From DATARH01 sp036273175 (GTDB lineage Bacteria; Pseudomonadota; Alphaproteobacteria; ATCC43930; CGMCC-115725): a stretch of DNA of 12,480 nt. The stretch is taken from positions 1 to 12,480 of the forward strand of contig DASUIE010000148.1 of assembly GCA_036273175.1 (NCBI GenBank), given 5' to 3'. Below the pieces are notes generated by a model that did no database searches, was not told where the DNA came from, and saw only the letters and a program-made list of their open reading frames with translations. This document shows positions 1 to 6,426 of this stretch, piece by piece. The translations under genes and the position numbers were made by a program. The stretch's first letter is position 1, and every line of letters begins with the position of its first letter.

Positions 1-924
1 GCCTTTGTCGCCGGCAACGAGGCGATGATCCGCATCGGCCGCGCCACAGGCCATACCAACGAGGCGCGCGGCTTTCACGCGCCGGGAACGACCGGGCCGT
101 TTGGCGCGGCGGTCGCCTGCGGCGTGCTGCTCGGGCTCGACGCCGGGCGGATGACCAACGCGATCGGCATCGCCGGGTCGCTCGCCGGCGGCCTCCTCGA
201 ATTCGCCAAGGGCGACGGCGGCACGGTCAAGCGGCTGCATCTGGGCCGCGCGTCGGAGTCCGGGGTGATGGCCGCGAGCCTCGCCGCCGCCGGGTTCGCC
301 GGGCCGCGCACGGTGCTCGAAGGGCAGTTCGGGTTTCTCCGCGTGTTCTGCACCGAGTTCGACGAGAGCCTGTTGACGAAAGGGCTGGGCGAGGAGTTCG
401 TCGTGCTGTCGACCGTGCTGAAGCGCTATCCGCTACATGCGACCGCGCACGCGCCGGTGAAGGCGGTGCGCGACCTCCAGGCGGCGCACGGGTTTGGCGG
501 CGCCGATGTCGCCGAGATCGCGGTCGGCGGCACCGCGCGGATGATCGAGCGGCACAACATCGCCGAGCCGCCCGATCTGATGCTGGCGCAATACTCGATC
601 CCGTTCTGCGTCGCGCTCGCCGTGTTCCGCGAGGCGCGCGACCCGGGATCGTTCGACGACAGCGCGCTCGCCGATCCGCGCATCCGTGCGCTGTGCCGCC
701 GGGTCAGACTGGTGCCGGGCGCCGAGGGGCAGGTGACGGTGAGGCTCAATGACGGGCGCCGGTTCGAGGCTCGCGCCGAAGGGGGAATGCTGGAAAAGGG
801 CGAGCTCGGCGACAAGTTCGCGCGGCTTACCCGCGGGGCGATCGGCGAGGCGGCGGGCGAGGCGCTGCTGGCGCGGCTGCGCCGGCTGGAGGACGAGCCG
901 AGCCTCGACTGGCTCGGCGCCTAA
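1..924 (+). CDS. MmgE/PrpD family protein, 3' part (5' end outside window)
   Basis: The frame is open to the left edge, so this is the C-terminal 307 residues of a protein whose family is usually about 450 residues long. The stretch GHTNEARGFHAPGTTGPFGA, followed by a small-residue helical segment ending in LLGLD, is typical of MmgE/PrpD proteins. So is the later KRLHLGRASESG segment and KRYPLHATAHAP near residues 147-158 of the visible part. Family members include 2-methylcitrate dehydratase (PrpD), cis-aconitate decarboxylase and iminodisuccinate epimerase; many paralogues have no known substrate. Nothing visible fixes the substrate here, and no prpB or prpC is in the window, so I do not call it PrpD. 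An internal ATG at 25 lies inside the conserved domain and is not the start. The gene ends 5 nt before the convergent response regulator, leaving no room for a terminator between them. Confidence 0.9.
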   Translation, partial: AFVAGNEAMIRIGRATGHTNEARGFHAPGTTGPFGAAVACGVLLGLDAGRMTNAIGIAGSLAGGLLEFAKGDGGTVKRLHLGRASESGVMAASLAAAGFAGPRTVLEGQFGFLRVFCTEFDESLLTKGLGEEFVVLSTVLKRYPLHATAHAPVKAVRDLQAAHGFGGADVAEIAVGGTARMIERHNIAEPPDLMLAQYSIPFCVALAVFREARDPGSFDDSALADPRIRALCRRVRLVPGAEGQVTVRLNDGRRFEARAEGGMLEKGELGDKFARLTRGAIGEAAGEALLARLRRLEDEPSLDWLGA

Positions 925-929
925 GAGGG

Positions 930-1409
930 TCAGGCCGGCGCGAGGGCGCGGGCGACGCAGCCGAGCAGCTCGGCGGGCTCGAACGGCTTGCGCAGGGTCG
1001 CGGCGGCGCCCAGCCGGTTGGCGACGGTGAGAAAATCCATCGAGCCGAGGCGGCCGCCGCCCGACACCGCGATAATCCGCGCCGAGGGGTTGTCGCGCAG
1101 GAGTTGGATGATCGTCTCGATGCCCTCCTGCTCGGGCATGATGATGTCGGTGATGACGAGGTCGGGCCGCTCGGCGCGGAACTTGGCGACGCCCTTGGCG
1201 CCGTCCTCGGCGAGCGCGACCTCGTAGCCGCCGGACTGCAGGATGCGCGAGATCGTGCGGCGCACGAGGTGGTCGTCGTCGATCACCAGCACCTTTGGCA
1301 TCGCCATGTCGTTGGCGGGGTTCGGCGGGGCCGGGTTCGGCGCGACCGGCGGGTTCTCGGCGCGGGCCCGCTTGCGGGAGGCGGGCTGGGAGGCGGATTG
1401 ACGCGGCAT
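930..1409 (-). CDS. Response regulator, stand-alone receiver (REC) domain
   Basis: This 159-residue protein is a single CheY-like receiver domain with no DNA-binding or enzymatic output domain. The acidic triad is in VLVIDDDH (D44-D46). The phospho-acceptor is D88 in LVITDIIMP, the switch Ser is S116 in AVSGGG, and the conserved Lys is K141 in RKPFEP. It lies 12 nt after the sensor kinase stop on the same strand, so it is very probably that kinase's partner, acting as a phosphorelay intermediate or by protein contact. Residues 1-36 are a basic, then Pro/Ala/Asn-rich extension before the domain. Translation could instead begin at an internal ATG at residue 35 or 37 (MAMPKVL), which would give the usual short single-domain size. 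No strong ribosome binding site decides between the starts, and coupling to the upstream stop favours the longer form. The function is secure; the start is not. Confidence 0.9.
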   Translation of the reverse strand: MPRQSASQPASRKRARAENPPVAPNPAPPNPANDMAMPKVLVIDDDHLVRRTISRILQSGGYEVALAEDGAKGVAKFRAERPDLVITDIIMPEQEGIETIIQLLRDNPSARIIAVSGGGRLGSMDFLTVANRLGAAATLRKPFEPAELLGCVARALAPA

Positions 1410-1421
1410 GGCGGATTCCCG

Positions 1422-4400
1422 TTAGGCCTGGGTGTCTGCGAGTTCGGATTGGAGCGCGGTGGGGACGAGGGCGGCGATCGGCTCGACCTCCCCGCCGGTG
1501 AGCGGCAGCACGATCTTGAAGCTGGTGCCCTTGCGGCGCTTGCTCTGGACATCGATGCGGCCGCCGTGGTCGGTGACGATGCCGTGCACGACCGAAAGGC
1601 CGAGCCCGGTCCCCTCGCCGACCCGCTTGGTCGTGTAGAACGGCTCGAAGATGCGGTCGACGGTCGCCGCGTCCATGCCGCAGCCGGTGTCGGCGACCGT
1701 CAAGACCACGGCGCCCGGCTGCGGCTTGTCCTCGTCGGGCCAATCGCCGGGGCCGGCCCGGCCGACCGTCACGGTGACGATGCCGGGCTGCCCGCCGATC
1801 GCCTGGATGCTGTTGGTGACGAGGTTGGCGACGACGCGCTCGAGCGCGCCGGTGTCGCCCCGCAGCGCCGGCACCGCCTCGACCTCCTCGACCAGCCGCA
1901 CATTCGCCGGCAGCGTCGCGCGAACGATCTGCAGCGCCTTGCGGGCGACCGCGGCGAGGTCGACCCCCTCCTTGACCGAAACCTGGTTGCGGCTGAAGGC
2001 GAGCAGCTGCTGCAAGAGATCGCGCGCCCGCTCGCTGGCGAAAGTGATGGTTTCGAGGTCCTCGCGGTCGTCGCTCTCGGCGGGCATGCGCTCGGCGATC
2101 ATCTTCGACAGCGACAGGATCGGCACCAGCGTGTTGTTGAGGTCGTGCGCGATGCCGCCGGCCAGCGTGCCGAGCGCCTTCATCTTGGTCGAATGCTGGA
2201 GTTGGCGCTCCAGTTCGTGCTGTCGCGCCTGGGCGGCGTGCAGGTCGGTGATGTCGCGCGCGGTGCCCGCGACCATGACCGGCTCGCCCGACGCGTCGCG
2301 GATCAGCTCGCTCTCGCGGTGGAAATAGCGGATCGAGTTGTCGGGCCGGATGACCCGGAACTCGAACGGCGCCGGACACTCGCCGCGCGCCGTCTGCGCC
2401 CGCGACTCGACAATCTTGGCGCGGTCGTCGGGGTGGACGAGGGCGAGGAGCGCGGCGGTGGTCGGGACGAAATTCTCGCGGGTCACGCCGAAGATCCGAT
2501 AGGTCTCGTCGGACCACTGCATGTGTCCGGTGCGCAAGTCGCGGGTGTCGCTGCCCATGCGCGCCTGGCGCTGCGCCCGGTTGAGCCGCTCCTCGTTCTC
2601 GCGGAGCTGGAGCTGCACCGCCTTCAGCGCGCTGATGTCGATCCGCAGCCCGGCGATGCCGCCGCCGCGCATCGGCCGCTCGCAGATCAAGAGCCAACGG
2701 CCGTTCGAGTGGCGGGCCTCGATCGGGCCGGGAGGATGGAGGTGCGATTCCATCCGCTCCGCGAACCATTCCTCCTCGCGGCCGATCGCGTCGGCGTAAA
2801 GACCCCGCGCGATCCCGTCGCGCAGAATCTCCTCGAACCGGGTGCCGGGCACGAGCACGTCGCGATTGCGCGGGTAGAGCCGGAGAAACGCCTCGTTGCA
2901 GAGCGCGAGCCGGTCCTCGGCATCGTAGATGACGAACCCTTCCGAGATGCTCTCCACCGCGTCGCGCAGCAATTCCTCGGCGCGTTCGGCGCGGGAGCGC
3001 GCCTCGACGATCTCGGTCTCGTTGGTGCCGGTGCCGCGATAGCCCTCAAACCGGCCGCTCGCGTCGAAATGCGGCTTGCCGCTGACGGCGTAATAGACAT
3101 GGTTCCCGGCCGGGGTGGTGATCCGATAGCGGAACCGCCGGAACGGGCGATGCGCGTCGAGATCGGCCTTGTGCTTGCGCCAGACCTCGTCGCACTCGGG
3201 GTCGGCGCCGGCCAGCTCCCAGCGGGTCTTGCCGACGAAATGAGACACCTGGACGCCGATCCGCTGCTCGATCTCCTGAGTGCTGCCGCCGCTAAAAAAG
3301 GTGAAGCAATGGTCGGGGCCGGTCTCCCAGATCGTGTCGGCGCCGACCTCGGCGACATCGCGGAAGCGCTGCTCGCTCTCGCGCAGAGCCGCCTCGGCGC
3401 GCTCGTGCTCCTGCACCGCTTCCTCGGAGAGGGCGACGGCCTGTTCGAGCTGGACCCGGGCGTAGGCCTCGACATCGATCTCGCTGCGGGCCGCGGCGAC
3501 CTGGCCCACCGCGACCAGGTGACGGCGCACCAGGGCCGCGACCAGCACGATCACGACGATCCCGACAGCCGCCGCCGAGGCGATGACGAACGCCTCCTTG
3601 CGCCAGCGGGCGAGCGCCGAGGCTTCGGTCACCGCGACGGTGATCGTCAGCGGATAGTTGCGCAGCGGAGTCGCGGCGACGATCGCGGGGACGGCGCCGG
3701 CGCCGATCGGCGTGCGCCGCAGCACGGGCTGGCGGCTGGCGATCATGTCGGCCGGCACCGAGGCGAGCTTGGACGCGGATCGGTCGGGGACCAGCAAGGC
3801 GCCGTCGCCGCGCCACAGCATCACCGCGCCGCCTTCGCCTTGGCCGGCGGCACGAAAGAAATCCTCGAGGTAATCGGTCCGGATCGCCCCGACGACGAGG
3901 CCGGCGAAACCGCCATCGGCGGTGCGCAGCCGATGCGCCAGAAAGATCGACCGGGCGCCGGTGGCCCGATTCTCGGTGGGCGCGCTGACGAAGCGGTCGA
4001 GCTCGGGATGGTCGCGCATCGCGATGAAATAGTCGCGGTCGGCGATATTGACCGGACCGGCGGGCCGGCCGCCGGTGGAGAGCAGCAGATTGCCGCCGGC
4101 ATCGATCACCGCGAGCGCGGCGAGTTGCGGCAGGGCGCCGCGCTTGGCGGCGACCAGATCGCCGGTGGCGCGGCTCGACACGGCGTTGCGAAAGGTCTCG
4201 CCGCCCCGCTCGGCAAGCGGGGCCAGGACATCGGTCAGCGCCGAGACGAAAAGATCGACGCTCTGGAAAGTCCGTTCGGTCGCCTCGGCATAGACGCCGC
4301 CGAGCTTGACCACGTCGCTTTGCCCATCGTCGAGCGCGGCGCCGCGAAACTGCGAGAGGATCAGAGCGTTGGCCGCGATCACCGCGAGCACCGCCACCAC

Positions 4401-4523
4401 GGCGCAGCCGCCGACCCATCGGTGATCCTGGCGGGGCGAACGCCGCGGCCAAGGCAGGCGGGCGCGCCACTGCGCGATCCGGGAGCGGATCGGGCGGTAA
4501 GCGGGGGCTTGCGGATCAGTCAT
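1422..4523 (-). CDS. Membrane histidine kinase: dCache sensor, three PAS domains, HisKA, HATPase
   Basis: The protein has 1033 residues from the ATG at 4523. A short basic N-terminus leads to a membrane helix (about 36-57) and an extracytoplasmic domain (about 58-309) with a double-Cache look, including NIADRDYF at 159-166. A second helix follows (about 310-332), then a charged, possibly coiled linker. Three PAS domains lie near 384-505, 518-637 and 643-762; the third ends in the usual GTARDITD. The phospho-acceptor is H793 in GGIAHDLNN, an H-D rather than H-E variant. The ATPase domain has an N box around N904, VADTGCGMD (G1), FEPFYTTK (F box) and GEGTGLGLS (G2), so it should be active. No receiver is fused; the regulator gene follows after 12 nt. 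In-frame ATGs at 4562 and 4589 would add 13 or 22 residues without hydrophobic character. No start has a convincing ribosome binding site. A small external molecule is the likely signal, but its identity cannot be read. Confidence 0.93.
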   Translation of the reverse strand: MTDPQAPAYRPIRSRIAQWRARLPWPRRSPRQDHRWVGGCAVVAVLAVIAANALILSQFRGAALDDGQSDVVKLGGVYAEATERTFQSVDLFVSALTDVLAPLAERGGETFRNAVSSRATGDLVAAKRGALPQLAALAVIDAGGNLLLSTGGRPAGPVNIADRDYFIAMRDHPELDRFVSAPTENRATGARSIFLAHRLRTADGGFAGLVVGAIRTDYLEDFFRAAGQGEGGAVMLWRGDGALLVPDRSASKLASVPADMIASRQPVLRRTPIGAGAVPAIVAATPLRNYPLTITVAVTEASALARWRKEAFVIASAAAVGIVVIVLVAALVRRHLVAVGQVAAARSEIDVEAYARVQLEQAVALSEEAVQEHERAEAALRESEQRFRDVAEVGADTIWETGPDHCFTFFSGGSTQEIEQRIGVQVSHFVGKTRWELAGADPECDEVWRKHKADLDAHRPFRRFRYRITTPAGNHVYYAVSGKPHFDASGRFEGYRGTGTNETEIVEARSRAERAEELLRDAVESISEGFVIYDAEDRLALCNEAFLRLYPRNRDVLVPGTRFEEILRDGIARGLYADAIGREEEWFAERMESHLHPPGPIEARHSNGRWLLICERPMRGGGIAGLRIDISALKAVQLQLRENEERLNRAQRQARMGSDTRDLRTGHMQWSDETYRIFGVTRENFVPTTAALLALVHPDDRAKIVESRAQTARGECPAPFEFRVIRPDNSIRYFHRESELIRDASGEPVMVAGTARDITDLHAAQARQHELERQLQHSTKMKALGTLAGGIAHDLNNTLVPILSLSKMIAERMPAESDDREDLETITFASERARDLLQQLLAFSRNQVSVKEGVDLAAVARKALQIVRATLPANVRLVEEVEAVPALRGDTGALERVVANLVTNSIQAIGGQPGIVTVTVGRAGPGDWPDEDKPQPGAVVLTVADTGCGMDAATVDRIFEPFYTTKRVGEGTGLGLSVVHGIVTDHGGRIDVQSKRRKGTSFKIVLPLTGGEVEPIAALVPTALQSELADTQA

Positions 4524-4617
4524 CTGCCGTGATGAGCCCGGAATAGCGCGCTTTCGACGCATCCGACCATCGGCGTTAATGGTAAACATTCCCTCAACCC
4601 CGATCCGGTGTGGGGTG

Positions 4618-4646
4618 TTGGCGGCGGGCAGCCGATCGCCTACCTT
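4618..4646 (+). promoter_or_regulatory. Possible sigma-70 promoter for msrA
   Basis: TTGGCG (4618-4623) and TACCTT (4641-4646) are separated by exactly 17 nt, and the -10-like element ends 27 nt before the msrA start. The -35 matches TTGACA at four of six positions and the -10 matches TATAAT at three of six. Such partial matches occur by chance in GC-rich DNA, so the spacing and position are the main support. Confidence 0.25.
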
Positions 4647-4660
4647 GGGGTATGGCAGCA

Positions 4661-4665
4661 AGGAG
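4661..4665 (+). promoter_or_regulatory. Ribosome binding site deciding the msrA start
   Basis: AGGAG lies 8 nt before the ATG at 4674. No comparable site precedes the in-frame upstream ATG at 4608, so translation most likely begins at 4674. Confidence 0.8.
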
Positions 4666-4673
4666 ACGGCACG

Positions 4674-5333
4674 ATGTGGGGCATGATGCGCAAGAAGCTG
4701 GAAATCCCGGCCCCGGAGCACTGCCTGCCCGGCCGGGCGATGCGGATGCCGGTGCCCGACCAGCATTTCGTCAACGGACACCGGCTCGAAGCGCCGTATC
4801 CGGCCGGCCTCGCTCAAGCCGTATTCGGGCTCGGCTGCTTCTGGGGCGCCGAGCGCAAGTTCTGGGAAGCGCCGGGGGTATGGACCACCGCGGTGGGCTA
4901 TGCCGGCGGCAGCACGCCGAACCCGACCTATGAGGAGGTGTGCAGCGGCGCGACCGGGCATACCGAGGTCGTTCTGGTCGTCTACGACCCGAAAAGCATC
5001 AGCTATGACGGCCTGTTGAAGATTTTCTGGGAAAGCCACGACCCGACCCAGGGAATGCGCCAGGGCAACGATGTCGGGACCCAGTACCGCTCGGCGATCT
5101 ATACCTATTCGCCCGAGCAGCAGCGCGAGGCCGAGGCGTCGCGCGAGCGGTTTCAGGCCCAGCTCGGCAAATCGGGCTTTGGCGCGATCACGACCGAAAT
5201 CCGTACCGCCCCGGAATTCTATTTCGCCGAGGACTACCACCAGCAATACCTGGCGAAGAACCCGTGGGGCTATTGCGGGCTCGGCGGCACCGGCGTGACC
5301 TGCCCGACCGGGGTGGCCAACGCCGCCGAATAG
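4674..5333 (+). CDS. msrA: Peptide-methionine (S)-S-oxide reductase MsrA
   Basis: MsrA reduces the S-epimer of methionine sulfoxide in proteins and free methionine, using thioredoxin as donor, and so repairs oxidative damage. The 219-residue product is close to the 212 residues of the Escherichia coli enzyme. The catalytic cysteine is C55 in GCFWGAE. Family hallmarks follow: VGYAGGSTPNPTYEEVCSG (74-92), the likely catalytic acid E98 in GHTEVV, FWESHDPTQ (118-126) and NDVGTQYRS (132-140). Recycling cysteines C201 and C210 are in GYCGLGGTGVTCP, as in the three-cysteine E. coli type. There is no signal peptide, so it should be cytoplasmic. The chosen ATG has a good AGGAG site; an upstream in-frame ATG at 4608 lacks one. 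The gene is read away from the sensor kinase operon and is followed after 7 nt by a flavin monooxygenase gene, probably in one transcript. No msrB is visible here. Confidence 0.96.
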   Translation: MWGMMRKKLEIPAPEHCLPGRAMRMPVPDQHFVNGHRLEAPYPAGLAQAVFGLGCFWGAERKFWEAPGVWTTAVGYAGGSTPNPTYEEVCSGATGHTEVVLVVYDPKSISYDGLLKIFWESHDPTQGMRQGNDVGTQYRSAIYTYSPEQQREAEASRERFQAQLGKSGFGAITTEIRTAPEFYFAEDYHQQYLAKNPWGYCGLGGTGVTCPTGVANAAE

Positions 5334-5340
5334 CGCGCCG

Positions 5341-6426
5341 ATGCAGTTCGGGGTCCAGTTTTTTCCGGATGTCCGGCCCGAGGACAAGCCGGCGGAGGCC
5401 TATTTCCGCGAGGCGCTCGACCTCGCCGAAGCGGCCGACCGGCTCGGCTATACCCACATCCGCATCGTCGAGCACTATTTTCACTATTACGGCGGCTACA
5501 GCCCGAACCCGATCGTGTTCCTGGCCGCGGCGGCACAGCGGACGCGGCGGGCGCGGCTCGTCACCGGCGCGGTGCTGCCGGCCTTCAACAACCCGCTGAA
5601 GCTTGCCGGCGAGATCGCGATGCTCGACGCGATCTCGGGCGGGCGGCTCGATGTCGGCTTCGCGCGGGCCTTCCTGCCGCACGAGTTCCGCCGCTTCGGC
5701 CGCTCGCCGGATGAATCGGTGGCGCGGTTCCGCGAGGGGATCGAGCAGGTCGACCGGTTGCTGCGCGAGGAGAACGTCACCCACCGCGGCCGCTTCCACG
5801 CGATCGAGAACACCACCTCGCTGCCGCGCCCGACACAGAAGCCGCGGCCGAAATTCTATGTCGCGGCGCTGATGACCCCCGAGTCGTTCGCCTTTGCCGG
5901 GCGGATGGGCCACGCGGTGATGGCGATCGCGCTCGTCGCCGACAAGATGCGCCCGCTGCTCGCCGCCTATCGCGATGCGTGGAAGGCGGCCGGGCATCCC
6001 GGCGAGGGCGAGGCGATGGTCGCGTTTCACATGTTCTGCCACCGCGACGGCGGCGAGGCGCGGCGCATCGCGATGCCGCTTATCGACAACTACCTGCATT
6101 CGCTGGTCGACGCCGCCTCGGACTGGCTCGACGGCCGGACCTCGGACGATTATCCGGGCTACGACAAGGTCATCGCGAGCTTGCGCGCCTCGAACGCGGC
6201 CGAGCAAATGGAAGCGGGCGGCGCCTGGGTCGGCACCCCGGACGAGATCGCCGCGACGATCGGGCGGCTGCAACGCGATTTCGGCGGGTTCGAGCACGCC
6301 TCGCTGCAGGTCAATTTCAACCTGATGCCGTATGAGCTTGCCGCGGAATCGATCCGCCTTTTCGCGGAGACGGTGATGCCGCGCTTTCAGGCCGCCGGCG
6401 CGCGCCAGAACCGGGGCGAGCCGTAA
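5341..6426 (+). CDS. Luciferase-like (LLM) flavin-dependent oxidoreductase
   Basis: The 361-residue sequence has the bacterial luciferase-like (TIM-barrel) pattern. It begins FGVQFFPDVRP, has AADRLGYTHIRIVEHYF (31-47) at the position of the usual EHH segment, ARLVTGAVLP around 71-80, and LDAISGGRLDVGFARAF (95-111), the family's characteristic SGGR segment. A late GAWVGTPDEIAATI (294-307) is also typical. Such enzymes use reduced FMN or F420 to oxidise substrates such as aldehydes, alkanesulfonates, amines or aromatic compounds; the substrate here cannot be told. The ATG is 7 nt after the msrA stop with no clear ribosome binding site, so translation is probably coupled to msrA. A separate flavin reductase, which FMN-type members often need, is not present nearby. 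The last 40 nt overlap the end of the convergent CYTH-CHAD gene. Confidence 0.9.
   Translation: MQFGVQFFPDVRPEDKPAEAYFREALDLAEAADRLGYTHIRIVEHYFHYYGGYSPNPIVFLAAAAQRTRRARLVTGAVLPAFNNPLKLAGEIAMLDAISGGRLDVGFARAFLPHEFRRFGRSPDESVARFREGIEQVDRLLREENVTHRGRFHAIENTTSLPRPTQKPRPKFYVAALMTPESFAFAGRMGHAVMAIALVADKMRPLLAAYRDAWKAAGHPGEGEAMVAFHMFCHRDGGEARRIAMPLIDNYLHSLVDAASDWLDGRTSDDYPGYDKVIASLRASNAAEQMEAGGAWVGTPDEIAATIGRLQRDFGGFEHASLQVNFNLMPYELAAESIRLFAETVMPRFQAAGARQNRGEP
6387..6426. other. Tail-to-tail coding overlap of two convergent genes
   Basis: The monooxygenase stop (6424-6426, +) lies beyond the CYTH-CHAD stop (6387-6389, -). The same 40 nt therefore encode the last residues of both proteins. No terminator hairpin with a T-run is visible at either end. 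Confidence 0.85.

Larger units (their letters stand above)
4524..4673. promoter_or_regulatory. Divergent intergenic region, sensor kinase / msrA
   Basis: This 150-nt gap must hold the promoters for the leftward kinase-regulator operon and the rightward msrA pair. It contains the only AT-rich patch of the neighbourhood, around 4574-4592 (GTTAATGGTAAACATT). That patch is a plausible position for kinase promoter or regulator contacts on the minus strand. I see no exact match to a known operator, including the alphaproteobacterial CtrA pattern TTAA-N7-TTAA, and no strong inverted repeat. In-frame ATGs for the kinase at 4562 and 4589 lie inside it, so the true non-coding length could be shorter. 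Confidence 0.5.

Noticed and set aside
433..2769. A 778-residue minus-strand frame overlapping the regulator and the end of the kinase in another frame
   Set aside because: It is an Arg/Ala/Pro-rich shadow running through the regulator, the kinase catalytic domain and the antisense of MmgE/PrpD. No motif or ribosome binding site supports it.
1104..4532. A 1142-residue open frame on the plus strand opposite the sensor kinase
   Set aside because: It mirrors the kinase codons in GC-rich DNA, has an Arg/Asp/Gly/Ala-biased composition without domain motifs, and overlaps a gene with complete, unmistakable domains. Long antisense frames of this kind recur across the window.
4574..4592. CtrA binding site in the AT-rich patch upstream of the kinase
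   Set aside because: Only one TTAA half-site is present; the second half at 7-nt spacing reads CATT. A single half-site is not enough.
4608..4673. Upstream msrA start at 4608
   Set aside because: It has no ribosome binding site, while the ATG at 4674 has AGGAG at 8 nt and gives the usual family length.
4524..5387. N-terminal extension of the kinase up to 5387 (288 more residues)
   Set aside because: The extension is antisense to all of msrA, lacks domain character and crosses the intergenic region. The membrane helix expected near the N-terminus follows the ATG at 4523.
5188..6297. A 369-residue minus-strand frame opposite the flavin monooxygenase
   Set aside because: It is a shadow of a well-supported LLM-family gene, with no recognisable motif.
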